Assembly: GCA_014871385.1 (NCBI GenBank)
Contig: CM026426.1
Coordinates: 26,464,453-26,528,452, forward strand
Reading direction: 5' to 3'
Origin: Ceratodon purpureus
Lineage: Eukaryota > Streptophyta > Bryopsida > Pseudoditrichales > Ditrichaceae
Length of the DNA: 64,000 nucleotides
In this document: positions 45,813-56,968 of the stretch, piece after piece
Layout: every line of letters begins with the position of its first letter
Numbering within the stretch: position 1 is the stretch's first letter
Position numbers and translations under genes: made by a program
Notes under the pieces: generated by a model
Seen by the model: the letters and a program-made list of their open reading frames with translations, nothing else
Told to the model about the DNA's origin: nothing
Databases searched by the model: none

Positions 45813-47860
45813 GATTGATTTTTGAAGTGTTGTTTGACATGATTAGCTTATTAAACTTTACACAAGAGGTTGTAAGATAACAAACAAAATTGAATTGGAT
45901 TTTTGAAGCGGAAATGCTTAATGATGAATTAGTTGAAACAAGTACTCTAATCAATGGATTGGATGTTCTTATACTTTGATGTAAGAACCAATATTTTGAA
46001 TTCTAAGAAAAAAATATAATATCTTTATTTATAAAAATAAGTCTCAGATGCTATGCTTTGGATGTAAATTTTAAGAGTGTCATTCAAGTGATCTCATTAT
46101 ATAATTATATCCACATCTATTATTTCTATAGATAATTTATATTTATGGTTGTTTAAAAAAAATTGTTTCTTTTTTAATAGAATCAATTTTTTATGAATTG
46201 CTTAAAAGAAATAGAATGTTTAGTTGACAATGTCATGGCATAACACATATATTTGCAACCTTGGATGTAGAATAAATCATAGAACATTTATTGTAATGTA
46301 CACATAGACTTTTGTGTGTTTAAATGTGGTAATCATATTTTATTGAAATAATTCAAATTCAAACTCCACAATTAGGATATTCTTAATTCTTTTGATAACT
46401 TAAAACAAAAAGTAAAAATTTAATATGATTGACTTATCCTGTAAGATAAATGGATTTTAATATTGATTTATTTATAATTTGATTATTTCAATAATCTAAA
46501 AAATAAATCCATAAGAAGTTGTTATCAAAAAAGATTTTATTGTCTGATGATTGGAGTTTTTAAAGAAACAATATAGTCTTCAAGATTTTTTTTATTGGAA
46601 TGAAGGAATTTTTTATTTCACTTTTATATAAACCACTTAATTATTTCTGACAAATATCAAATGCTTTATTGGAAAATCTCAAAGATGACAACATAAAGTA
46701 TTTATGGAAAAAATCTTAGAAGTAACAGATATATTTAGCATGGCTGCCCGAACTGCTTGCCGAGCACCAAATTTCAATTTGGGTACCATAAATATTTTTC
46801 TAAATGTCTAATTGAAAAAAAATAAAAAAATCCCTTGAGGTCCTTGCTAAGGCAAACATTCACAAAAAGTTTCAAAAAATCCTGACTTAAATTGAAGTTA
46901 TCTGCCCAAGTTCTAAAATAGCCCCCAATGGGCTATTTGTCCTTGAGGGGTTAAATTACAATGAATCATAGCTTCCTATATCCATGAATACCTTCACAAT
47001 ATAATTCTATATTTAAAAAAAAAAAAACTAAAAATGATTTGAGAATTTTTTTCAACTTTAATTTGGGCTGAAATATCAAAAACCTTATAACTTTCTCAAT
47101 ATTTATCAAAATCTGATGATAACCGTTTTGTTTGAAAGGTCTTACAAATATCTACCTTCATCAAGAAATTCAAAATTTTATTTTATTTTATTGCAATTTG
47201 AGATATATGCCCAAAGAATCGTCAGTCGTTTAAGGATTAAGACACATTTAATGTTGACTATCTTATTTATTGATTATAGGTTCACTTTTCATTATGCCTA
47301 ATAGGTTGGAGTGCATAATTTCAGTGTTCAATAGATTGAATTCCATAAACAAAGGATCATATTCTTTCATTTTATTTTTGCATCAACTTTAACAAAATTT
47401 ATGGTATGATAAAATCACAATGCACAATACGAAGACCATATGAAAAAAAACAATCAAATGAAATGATTGGTTTTTTTTATTAAATGCTAAAAGCATGTTT
47501 TTTTTTTTGGATAATATTAAAGGGACCTAACATCAAGAATATATATGATGCAATTTAAAATACATTAAAGTAGATACATTAATCTTAAAATTTCAAATTT
47601 TTTTTAATTCTAATGAATAAAAGAAATTCTTTTATAATCATAAATGGTTTGAATTATCATTTTTCAAATCTTATGTATCACTTTGCATTCATTGATCATG
47701 AAATACCATAATTTCATTCAAATCTTTGCCATGTAATACACCCAATATAAATAACACTTTAATCTAACAAGATAGAGTCATCAACCTATGTTCTATGGAC
47801 ATACATATACATTTTTTGAGCTAGTTTATTCCTAGAAACAAAGAACTTATTTTCTTCTTC
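45813..47860. other. AT-rich stretch before the piggyBac element
   Basis: No supported gene. A CCTTGAGGGGTTAA at about 46,942-46,956 resembles piggyBac-family ends but has no partner that I can place. Confidence 0.3.
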
Positions 47861-47864
47861 TTAA
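47861..47864. repeat. TTAA target-site duplication (left)
   Basis: TTAA directly abuts the CCCCCTAACG terminus, the expected piggyBac target. Confidence 0.85.
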
Positions 47865-47878
47865 CCCCCTAACGTCCA
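47865..47878 (+). repeat. piggyBac left terminal inverted repeat
   Basis: CCCCCTAACGTCCA. Ten bases match the right end exactly; CCA also matches after one mismatch. Confidence 0.8.
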
Positions 47879-48703
47879 GTGCTGTTTTTAGGCTGGTTTT
47901 TGAATTTTGGACCGTGTCCAGTTGCAAGCGTTGTATCTCGAAATTCAGACTTCTTTGGGTTGATCGAACCATATGGATGGATTTAGAGGGTGGCTATTAG
48001 TCTACATTCACAGGTGTGACCAATTCGAAATCGAATCCAGATTTATTATAACACATCTGTGAAAAAAACGCTGAGAATGTGGACGCTGGAAACAGTGGTT
48101 TTTCACATGTTTTTTATTTTTTTAAAATTTTTTTCATCCTAAAAAGTTTGAAAGGAGCTCCGTTCTGGAAGCATGAGAACATTACAAAACTGGGGGAATC
48201 AAAAGTAGTCCAATCCGACTATCCTAGCTACAGATATTGAGCTTCAAAAATGCCATTCTTCACAATGGCTTCGGAGAAACTGCTCCACGTCATGGGAAGC
48301 AAGCCTGTGTCAGCAGGCACGAGGGCATGAATCGTGGGGGGGAGGGGGGGTACGGGTTGAAGAGGAGGTGCCGGTTGCACTTCCCATGTCACGGGACTCT
48401 CGGCGGTTGGCTACCCAAGCGGAAACCCTGCATGCCACTGTTCACGCCTAACACCAATCCCGCAGCGACTTCCTGCAGTAGTGCCGCGTTGTGAGTCCGA
48501 CGATACTCTCACCTCTTCTTCTTCCTGACATTACACACAGATTCACCATTGTCAATGGTTAGGGTGCAGGATGAATACAAAAATTGAACGGAAATGAAGT
48601 AACTGCACACTGCGAGGAAGAGCCCGGACAGTCACCTGAAGGTCGGTGCCAAAGCTGCTGCCATAGCTTTCCCGCAAAGGGCCTCCATGAAAGCTGCACA
48701 AAG

Positions 48704-50165
48704 TCAACATTGGAGCCCGTCAGGATGGTAATCCACGAAACATTTGCCCAAGCAAACGGCGGTCTTGCACTGGACACACCGATGGTGAGTCCGAGTCTTG
48801 CACTGCCGGCACAGTTGTCTTTTCGGTGACCACCCTGAGTAGCAGAACTTGCGGACCTTTTTGTGATGGCGTTCACTCTTCTCAAGAGACCCATCCCAAC
48901 TCTTCTCGAGAGATCCAATCAAACCCGTCGCTATCTCCATGTGCACTTGCAGGTGCGTCTTCTGTCGTTTCCCGAGTCGCTTAGCTTGTTCCCGAACACA
49001 AATGTAGGAATTCACGAGGGTACTGTCCAAGCCAAAGTAAAAGATTCTGTGCCACCACTTCCGCAAACCCAATTGACATATGTACGACGACCTCATATGG
49101 TCTTGCCCATCGACGCCCCCCATGTGCTTGTTGTATATCACTGCCATCGGAGAGCTTTGGATCGGTGTGTGTGCCTTGCCAAGGTACCGCTTCACAGTTG
49201 TGCCTGCCGCATATGCGTTGGGACCTATACTCAGCAGGTGCAGACCTTTGCTATCGACCCAATGTGCAACTTCTTGTGCATTCTGACCTGTAGAGTACCA
49301 CGTGGCCAATCCTTGTGAACGACGTTTAGACTTGTTGGAAATCCCTTCTGGCCCTGCCGTACAGTCCCCACAGCATAGATACCCTTCCGTAGCAGCGACT
49401 CTAGCAACCGAGGACTGGTAAAGAAGTTGTCGAAGACGCACGTATGGTTCACAGAGTATAGAGGCTTACAGAGCCTCATGACCACGCCATGACCCACTGA
49501 GCAGTTGAGGTCGTCGTCGTCCTCATTTTCAGCTTTCCCCAAATAAACTTCCATGTTGACGATGTACTTCGTCTCGGAACAGGCACAAGCCCAAATCTTC
49601 ATGCCATACTGCGTTGGCTTTGCCTTCATGTACTGCTTGATCTTGCAAAATCTCCCAGAGTAAGGTACCATTATCTCATCCACACAAATATATTCTCCGG
49701 GGTGGTACTATTCTTGAAAGTTCTTCGTCAGATCATCCAGCAACCATCTTGTCTTAGCCAATAGGTCAAAACCAGGTTGTTTAGGGTCTTTGACAATTCG
49801 CGTCTTCGGCACAAGATGCAAACATCTCAGGATAGCTTCAAATCTCTGTCTGCTCATGACTCTTGGAATGACGTTACAGTGAAGAAACGGTTGCTGCTCT
49901 TCCCAGTAGCTCCGAGTGGAGGGCTGATTTTTAATCCCCATTAGGATGCAAATGCCGAGAAAGGCTCTCATCTCTTTGTACCAAACCGGCTTCCACCATA
50001 AGCCACCCTTCTTGTGCTTCATTTTCTCACGGTGCGTTTCGGCATACAGGTTTGTTTGCCTTGTGATTTCCTTCGTCATCCGAGGGGTCCAGAACCTCTC
50101 GAAATACTCAAAGCTGCTCAGTTCTTGAGACTCGCTATCTCCGTATCCAAAGCCAGGTGCTGCCC
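48704..50165 (-). pseudogene. piggyBac DDD transposase, interrupted
   Basis: The core frame starts about 50,165 (SSFEYFERFWTPRMTKEI, the usual start of the transposase fold) and ends TGA at 48704. The three catalytic aspartates are visible: VDEIMVP (about 49,679), FDNFFTS (about 49,430) and GGVDGQDHM (about 49,111), as in the D-D-D triad of piggyBac. The C-terminus carries a Cys/His-rich finger (CRQCKTRTHHRC ... CKTAVC) typical of the family, used to bind the ends. Two lesions are visible: an in-frame TAG at 49708-49710, just before the first catalytic Asp, and a one-base shift near 49,300 (KDWPRGT then WYSTGQN). The upstream part 50187-50483 (DLLGELGYYSIPPCDVYHFP...) probably belongs to the same protein or an upstream exon. 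Confidence 0.8.
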
Positions 50166-50186
50166 CCTGAACTCAGCCCTCGGTGG

Positions 50187-50483
50187 CTACAACTCGTACG
50201 TCTTTGCATGCCAGAAGCAATCAGCGTAATAGGAGACCCACTCATCTTCACGGGCCTTCCTTATCCTGTTTTGTGCAGTCTTTGCTTGCTTCTCGGTGAG
50301 GCACCCTATCTTCTGCATTACCTCGGGGACTTGCTTGGCAGAATCAACAGTAGGAAAATGATACACATCACAAGGGGGAATGGAGTAGTACCCCAACTCA
50401 CCTAACAGATCCGGCATCCGCTCATCTTGCTCTAATCCCCATTTGGAGAAGCCATCAGACTGCATGAGGGTCCCGGGCTCCAA
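50187..50483 (-). other. upstream exon-like ORF of the piggyBac element
   Basis: About 98 codons, including KIGCLTEKQAKTAQNRIRKA and DEWVSYYADCFWHAKTYEL. It lies between the AT-hook ORF and the transposase core, so it is probably the N-terminal region of the transposase joined by splicing (acceptor near 50,172, TGAGTTCAG) or by lost frame. Confidence 0.4.
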
Positions 50484-50514
50484 TTGCGATCCTCGACAAC
50501 ATCTCCTGCAGCGT

Positions 50515-51444
50515 CTAGCGCACCTGACGCCAAGACCTCTTCAGTGCTTGCGAAAGGGGGGGATCCCGCGTAGGGTTCTCCGGATCATTGGGCTGCTCAA
50601 GGTCGTGGCAGTCGCTCTTACTTACTGTCTGCGTCCCGAGGTCTTCCCCGAAATCCACCACGTACAGGCCTTCCTCCCCGTCATCCAACCGCAACGCCCT
50701 CAGAACATGCCCGAACACCATCTCCCGATCTTCCTCTTCTGCGTGATTCTCCAAAGGCACCAGTAGTTCACCGCGGTATCCCAATGCACTTCGCGGCACC
50801 AACACTCTCAGCGGGAGTGCGCCGTTAGACTCTTCTCCCTGGGTTTCCCCCACGAACGCCCCCAAGCCGACTGGATTATTGCCCTCAATCCCTACCGCTT
50901 GAGAGAGGTTCTCAAATTGCAGGCTTCGGATCTCCCCCGCACCTTGCCCCCACCTTCGCTTCAAGGCAGATCGTGTCACGGCAGGAGACCACTTCGCTGC
51001 TCGCATCCCCTGCAGGTTGGAAGGCTCTGTCTCACAACCTCGCTGCCTAGAAATCTCCGAAAAATTGACCACTTCTTGGTCCTCTGTCTCATGCTGGAAC
51101 ATTGAATCCGTGTCCACCACCTTCCGCTGCTTCCTGCCTCGTCTGGGTGGTGAAGGCGTCTTCCAATTCTCGGGCTCTCCTTCACTGTGCGCAGATGGCA
51201 CCAAAATTGGGTCATCGATCCCTCCGCTTATTCCGCGCTTCCCCCGCACCGTAGCACCGCCGTTGCCACCAAATGCTCTAGGGTCCTCCAAATCAAAAAA
51301 TTGAGTGTCGGCCCGCACCCTGCCTGAGCGCCGTGGCTCACTTAGGTAGCCCCGGATCGGTGAGGGCTGTGACTCCTTCGGCGCTGCCTGTCCCACTGTG
51401 GGCACCTTCCGAGGGCGGCCCCTTCCCCTCTTCGGCACCTCCAT
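50515..51444 (-). CDS. AT-hook protein of the piggyBac element
   Basis: An ATG at 51444 opens 309 residues to a TAG at 50515. The first residues contain a classic AT-hook (KRGRGRPRKVP), which binds the minor groove of AT-rich DNA. The remainder is disordered-looking, with Pro/Arg-rich and acidic stretches (YLSEPRRSGRVRAD, EDREMVFGHVLRALRLDDGE). It overlaps the small ORF at 51338-51823 in another frame. It may be a separate DNA-binding protein of the element or the N-terminal part of the transposase joined by splicing. Many piggyBac proteins have charged, disordered N-termini, which makes the second option plausible. Confidence 0.55.
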   Translation of the reverse strand: MEVPKRGRGRPRKVPTVGQAAPKESQPSPIRGYLSEPRRSGRVRADTQFFDLEDPRAFGGNGGATVRGKRGISGGIDDPILVPSAHSEGEPENWKTPSPPRRGRKQRKVVDTDSMFQHETEDQEVVNFSEISRQRGCETEPSNLQGMRAAKWSPAVTRSALKRRWGQGAGEIRSLQFENLSQAVGIEGNNPVGLGAFVGETQGEESNGALPLRVLVPRSALGYRGELLVPLENHAEEEDREMVFGHVLRALRLDDGEEGLYVVDFGEDLGTQTVSKSDCHDLEQPNDPENPTRDPPLSQALKRSWRQVR

Positions 51445-51823
51445 GATCAGGATAGATAACCCCACGCAACACCGAATCCACAGCTTCGGGAAACGCCTCC
51501 CTCTGCTTCCATCCCAGCAACTCCCCACAATGTTTCCGAAAGAGAAACCTCAATTCATTGGGAGAGGGATCACGTTTCACAGCCCGCGCCTTGTATGGCG
51601 TTGACAACGAGGCAATCCAACGTCGGTCAAGCAACCCAATCATGCACTTCTCCCTCTTCCCATCAACTCCCAATTCCTTACACCACTCCTGTATCGCTCT
51701 CACTCCTGGCTCCAAACCCTCATCGATGACAACAGGTGGATCTGGCCACCGTGCCAAATCGTGCGTGAGAGGAGGCTGGCCCTGGCACTCAGCCTTGCGC
51801 TTCGCAGCTCTCCCTGAAGCCAT
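51338..51823 (-). CDS. small basic ORF at the 5' side of the piggyBac genes
   Basis: 161 residues from ATG 51823. The first 125 or so look coding (EWCKELGVDGKREKCMIGLL, LRFLFRKHCGELLGWKQREA). The last part reads opposite the start of the AT-hook frame and is probably not translated if a splice or frame change occurs near 51,450. No known domain recognised. Confidence 0.4.
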   Translation of the reverse strand: MASGRAAKRKAECQGQPPLTHDLARWPDPPVVIDEGLEPGVRAIQEWCKELGVDGKREKCMIGLLDRRWIASLSTPYKARAVKRDPSPNELRFLFRKHCGELLGWKQREAFPEAVDSVLRGVIYPDHGGAEEGKGPPSEGAHSGTGSAEGVTALTDPGLPK

Positions 51824-51933
51824 CGCTTACTCTTGTGTCCAGCTTCTAACGGCAAGGTGCGCCAAACATAAATCGCTCTACACACCAACACTCTCCACTA
51901 CTCCCACTCAATCAAGGACCACTACCTCCAACG

Positions 51934-52333
51934 CATTAGGAGAAAAATGAGCTCAAAATAAGGCCGTGTAAGCCTGCCCTTTCTAGGTGAACTCCCTACT
52001 TTGGGCACCTCTGCCGCTGGCAGCGGATGCCAGAGTTGCTGCCCGCACAGAACTGCGTGGCGCACTCACAACAAAGGTCCTCGGAATATTAGGTGAGACA
52101 TGAATGCCTCGGCTCGGGCTTTGGTCCCAAGTGGGCAGGTTGTGTCAGCCCGACACTGTAGATGTGCCCTCCACACGCCTCCCTCGGAGGTCATTGGTTC
52201 GAGCCCCCGTGGCGGTTGCTGGCAGCACGGTGGCACCTTCGGTGCCACGTCAAAAAGTACGCGGGCAGCGCCCGTTTTTTTCTCTCACGTGCCGCTTACA
52301 CGGCCTTTTTGTGACCTGATTTTTCTCCTAATG
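51934..52333. mobile_element. nested 400-bp TIR element with tRNA-like B box
   Basis: The left end CATTAGGAGAAAAAT...AAGGCCGTGTAAGC (51934-51973) is matched inversely at 52293-52333 (about 40-bp TIRs, a few mismatches). Inside is GGTTCGAGCCCC (about 52,197), a good RNA polymerase III B box, and a TGGTCCCAAGTGG (about 52,128) that resembles an A box. It looks like a MITE that contains or derives from a tRNA-type SINE. No clear target-site duplication was found. Confidence 0.6.
52230..52248. other. perfect 8-bp stem hairpin
   Basis: GTGGCACC-TTC-GGTGCCAC inside the nested element; it would fold tightly in RNA or single-stranded DNA. Confidence 0.8.
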
Positions 52334-52859
52334 ATCATAGCGCATAAATTTGCCCCGGCTCCACTCTCTTCCTCAACTACTGAATCGACTCTCGCAAGCA
52401 TCGACCGTCGCAAGCGTCTCCAAAAATCGTACTCACTTCAGGGCCACTACCAAGGGCTCTCAACGGCAGTTTTTTTCCCGGGGTTTTGCTCTGGAGAGGA
52501 GGCGGGAGACCACATGTCGAACCCTAAGTGAACACCCTGAACCGCGCCAAACCCTCCTCCCGCGCAGTCTTTTATTGCACTCACAGCCAGGTCACGAGCC
52601 CGACCCCAGCCTGAATCCCTAAATCCAAGCTGGCCAGGCTGACTGTGCCCATCTGCTGCATCGGAATTTGCTTTTCCCAGACCCCCTGCGACTATAATCG
52701 CCATATCTTTTTACAGGAAACTCGGATTCTTGATCGGTAAAGTGCGCTGGATAGCTAACTTCAATCCTCACAACTCTCTAGTTGGGCTCATACGGTAATT
52801 CATAGTAGAAAAAAAGTTATAGCACAAAATCCAGCCACAGAAGCCCAATTCAGGCTCGT

Positions 52860-52873
52860 TGGTCGTTAGGGGG
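52860..52873 (-). repeat. piggyBac right terminal inverted repeat
   Basis: TGGTCGTTAGGGGG, the inverse of CCCCCTAACGACCA. Confidence 0.8.
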
Positions 52874-52877
52874 TTAA
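52874..52877. repeat. TTAA target-site duplication (right)
   Basis: TTAA follows the GGGGG terminus directly. Confidence 0.85.
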
Positions 52878-54550
52878 GCAGATAGAGTTTTAAAAATTGA
52901 AAAAAAATTCTAAATTTCTTCTTTGTGCAGATTAAATCAATTCTATCAGAGAGCATTGACATTTGCAGTCACATCCTTCATATGCACATTCTCATGATGA
53001 ATCAATGTTGATTTGGAAAAGAACTGTTCTAAAGTTCTAGTAAAAAGAAAGCATAGTTATTGAATTTACTTGTAAAAGCATCCAGAAGTTGACTTAGATA
53101 TTATGAGTTTCATGAACTTGATGGTCCTATATATTAGAAAAATTACTTTTGAAAAATAGAATGGCTAATTATGTTTGAACTTAGAGACTATTAAACTTCA
53201 ATTCATTGTATACATTAAATTCATAAGCATGGTATCTTTAAAAAAACTAAAGGTGACTTTATAGACCCGGACTCCCGGTTTAAGAGGCCAATAAGATGGT
53301 GGGCCTGCTTGTAATCATGTTCTTGGACCCAATGGACTTGCACATTGCCTGAGCATAATTTTCAGTCCCCATGCTAACCAGGCCGTGGTAATAAATTAAT
53401 GAGTGTATGTTTCGCGCTGCTTTTTGTATTACAAGCTACCTCTATTTTCTAAATTTATAACCACGTTGAGGATCCATCCATCTCTTGCTGCACTTTGATG
53501 CAAGGGTAGATCACTTCATTGTCAAGTTGACACCACGTGCGGACAAAGTTTGCTACCTCTGTATTATATGCCAAAAATAATTTTAAAAATTATGAAATTT
53601 TTTCTACATATACATAACCATTGATAATATCTTTTGTATAATTTTTTGAAATTTTTAGTCATCTTTATTTTTTTTAGTAATTGTTTTAGTTCAATTCTAT
53701 GTCACTCTAGTTAGAAACAGTATGTTTTATGAAAAAAAACAAAATCATCGAATTTAGTTACCACTGTTCACTATGTCATAGGTACTGTGTATATCTATTC
53801 ATGAAAAAAAAATTGATAAAAATTTTGACCCATTTTGGTGGTGCAACCTACCAAAAGAAGATTTTTTTGGTCGCACGTAGTGTTCAACTTCACAATGGAG
53901 TGATCTACCCGTGCTTTGATGTATCTCATCAGCACCTCATCCACAACACATGTTGATTGTAGAATCTTCCAAGGACCCTTACTCATCATCCAACCATGGC
54001 CATTGCTCAATGCCACCATTGAACAACATTCACACAACCCACTAAAACGCAACTAAGTTAGAGACACCTCAAATCGATCAGTTAAAAGATTTTCCACTGA
54101 TATTGAAGGTGTATAAATTGAAGGTGATTTTTCCTTAAAGGGAAAAATTGGAAATAGGTTTAAGGACAAATGCAACTTTAAATTTCATATTTACTTCAAT
54201 ATCTAATTTACTATGAATTTTAAAGGCATTTTTGTGTAATACATATAACCAATATGTAGGCTCACCTAAAACCGACCACAATGACACCAAAACTTGTCGG
54301 AATTGGAGAAGTCTTCTGATCGGTTATAGAGACTCGATCGACTGTAGGTGCCTCAGCCTTATATACTGTTTAGGGTTTCACTGGTTTAATTATACTGCAT
54401 ACCAAAAATGATAAGGCTTTAACGCATCCTTTAAACTTCATGAGTACCAAAAAAATACATATTTGTAGGAGGTAGATTTAACTTCGATGAAATAATTTTT
54501 AATGCTGTTACTTTGCATCATATTTATTACTAATTCACATATATTCATTA
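52878..54550. other. AT-rich stretch after the piggyBac element
   Basis: Nothing recognisable; only short frames. Confidence 0.35.
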
Positions 54551-54556
54551 GAACTA

Positions 54557-55728
54557 ACCCCTAAATGTCCACCATGAAATCACATCAAAAACTGCCCATC
54601 AACACCCCTTTGTGAAGCAAGTTAGTTTTTTCTAATTTTATGACCTTTTTTTTGCAATTGCAACCGTAGGATCTCATAGCTTACTTATTGAGCCATTCTT
54701 TACCAAAATTTTAGAGGAAAAAACAACACCAATTGCAAGATCGTAATATTCAAAGTTAAAAAACAAGTTATTTTCACTCCTTCTAAAAGCTGAAATTTCA
54801 CCTTCAATGAATTTTCAAAAAATACGCTTTACAAATTTGCAATGGGCAACTCTATATTTCATAAAAAAGATGACTTGAGAATTGACACAAAAAATATGAA
54901 AAGAAAAAACCTACATTTTCAGCTTCAAAAGATATATAAATCAAAATACAATGCAAAATATAAGGAAAAACTAAATTGCTAATTACATTCACATAAAAGT
55001 GGAAAATGTCACTTTCAACTGTAAAAATGATGTGGTACATAACAAGAAACTTTTCCGATTGTCATTTTTGAAAAATTGTCAAAATTGTATTCAAAATGAG
55101 CTCTTAAAGTATTTTTTTCATGATGGCTTGAGAAAACTGCCCGCATAACATGACTTGTCATATCTTTTACCTCACTTGTTGGAATGGGCTAACTCAAAGC
55201 ATCCTATTCAAATGTGAATCTCTACAAAATGATGATATTTTTAATTATTTTTTAAAAATATATTTGAAAAATTTTGTCGCTGCTCGTAATGAGATTTTTT
55301 ACCTTCAACCATTCATAACTTTTGCATTGCATAACCAAATCTTATGAAACAAAGCTTGGAATATACATAATGACCTAGAGAATCCACATACAAAATCTCA
55401 AAACTTGAAAGTTCTTTTTGATACTGTGGGACCCGGTCCAAATTAGCTAGAGACCACATTTTGGTTGCTTAGGAGTTTAGGGGCTAACTATTGACAATGC
55501 TTTAATTCTTTGTTTTCTAAATTTCTCTAAATTTATAGACACATCACATTCAAAATATAGTTCCACAAATCTCTTTCAAACTTCATAGTGAATTTTAACA
55601 AAAAATTCAACCTTAAAAAATGTCACCATAATTATCCAAATTCCCTGTTGTATGCAAAATTTGCTACAGAATACACCATGTACAGATCCACCATTTTTTG
55701 TCCCAACATCCTAAAGGGGTTAAGAACG
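54557..55728. repeat. possible non-autonomous piggyBac-like element
   Basis: The left end CTAACCCCTAAATGTCC (about 54,557) and the right end CCTAAAGGGGTTAA (about 55,711-55,724) are roughly inverse, and TTAA/CTAA sits at the borders. It encloses the dispersed repeat shared with 28.2-28.6 kb. The ends are short and imperfect, so this is tentative. Confidence 0.25.
55010..55400 (+). repeat. dispersed repeat, inverted copy of 28.2-28.6 kb
   Basis: Diverged but collinear inverse match to 28240-28620. Confidence 0.7.
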
Positions 55729-56106
55729 GACTCATTTTAGTACGTGTTCATATCATGCTTCTTCACTAATTGGGGAATGAATTAATATTGTGTAATTGTA
55801 CACGTTGATCAGTTAAGCCATGTAGTCACTTACAGAAGAAGAAGAACTTTGGTCCCGATGGGGGCCGACGTGAATATAGTGTTTGTTCATTCTATTCACT
55901 AATCCGATGGCCTCTGGACAAAGGATAGTGAATCTAGAGCTACTCCCCCCTTTCGAAGGTAAACACTTTTCTACACTAAGTGCCTTGCCTTGAAGACAAC
56001 CGACGTGTCATCCCCCCCAAGGTCTTTTTGGGTACCCATGCAACGAGGTCTCTAAACCCTCCAGCATAGTTGGGTGGACTATGGTAGTAGACACCACGTC
56101 GGCATA

Positions 56107-56119
56107 GGGATTCGAACTT
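56107..56119 (-). promoter_or_regulatory. Pol III B-box-like site (SINE remnant)
   Basis: Minus strand AAGTTCGAATCCC, a close B-box match. Confidence 0.4.
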
Positions 56120-56390
56120 ACAACAAAAAATACCCACCAGGTTTAAAAGAAAGGGCCAAAGCCAGGGCCCAAGCCCAACAAGTGCCGGAGCGCGGGGCCG
56201 AAGCCCGAAAAGCGCCGAGGCGCGGGCCCGGGCTGGGGCTCGGACCGGGGTGCCCGGCGGATCCCCGTAGAGTAGTTCTACGAGCGTTTGGCGGAGCTCC
56301 CGCGCGGGCTGCGCTGGCTCGCGGGCAGCGCTTCCCTGCCCTCCCTCGAGACCCCCCCCCCCCCCCCCCCGGCGGAGACTTCCAGGACCC

Positions 56391-56401
56391 GGTCTCGAAC
56401 C
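56391..56401 (-). promoter_or_regulatory. Pol III B-box-like site (SINE remnant)
   Basis: Minus strand GGTTCGAGACC matches the B-box consensus exactly and lies next to a C19 run and GC-rich sequence. Confidence 0.45.
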
Positions 56402-56968
56402 CGCGACTCGGATTCTCTCGTCCGTCGCGTCGTTCTCCGTTCCTCCGTTGGGTTCTGCCACGTCACTGCCTTTTGCCATGTCACCACAGCCTCCTCCCGC
56501 CCCGCCCACCCCCCCACTCTTCTCGCGACCTACCGATCACTGTTCCCGCGCCCCGCCGTCGAGAGGCTGCTCCGCCATCGCTCCACCGTGTCGAAGCTCC
56601 ACCGTCTGCGTGCGTCGAAGCTGTCCTGGAGTTATTTGTCCTAGGAGGGCCGTAATAATGGGGGCAATGGAGTTCCATGTCAAGTCTGAGAAGGCATGAT
56701 GATCGCTGTAGGGACGCATTGAAGGAACCGATGGCTGTTGATGGCGGTGTTGATGAAGGTGTCCATGTCGACGTCCTCACAGTCTTCATGTGGTGGCGGG
56801 CGTTGTAGCTGGAACTCGTACCAGTCTTCGGATATTGCTCCCCATACTTCAGAAGGCGGAGAGCGAGGTCGGAGCAGCTTAGGGCGAGGGAGTGGAAGCG
56901 AGTGCGGCGCTGCAGCATTGGGGGCGACTGTTTTGGACGCGGACATTGCCCATCTCCGAGATCGAAGC

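Larger units (their letters stand above)
47865..52873 (-). mobile_element. piggyBac-family DNA transposon, 5.0 kb
   Basis: The element starts CCCCCTAACGTCCA at 47865 and ends with the exact inverse of CCCCCTAACG at 52873, flanked on both sides by TTAA. piggyBac elements insert at TTAA and typically have C-run termini, so the ends are diagnostic. Terminal identity is 10 bp plus CCA after one mismatch. A GGCTGG-x-TTTTG block recurs subterminally at both ends. The minus strand encodes, in order, a small ORF, an AT-hook ORF and a DDD transposase. A TIR-bounded insertion with a tRNA-like B box sits upstream of the ORFs. The transposase is interrupted, so this copy is probably non-autonomous, but its ends look fit for trans-mobilisation. 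Confidence 0.85.
55729..56968. other. GC-rich SINE-like region upstream of the four-exon gene
   Basis: Two polymerase III B-box matches on the minus strand (56107-56119 and 56391-56401) and a C19 run (56352-56370). The frames on both strands look compositional. The promoter of the gene at 56969 should lie here. Confidence 0.4.

Noticed and set aside
48863..49318. 151-codon plus-strand ORF
   Set aside because: Antisense to the piggyBac transposase core containing the third catalytic Asp.
56107..56401. Functional tRNA genes
   Set aside because: Only B-box matches are present; no cloverleaf with acceptor stem and anticodon could be folded around them.
55976..56918. Several 100-190 codon ORFs on both strands
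   Set aside because: They overlap a GC-rich SINE-like area with a C19 run and show no consistent coding signal; the real gene starts at 56969.
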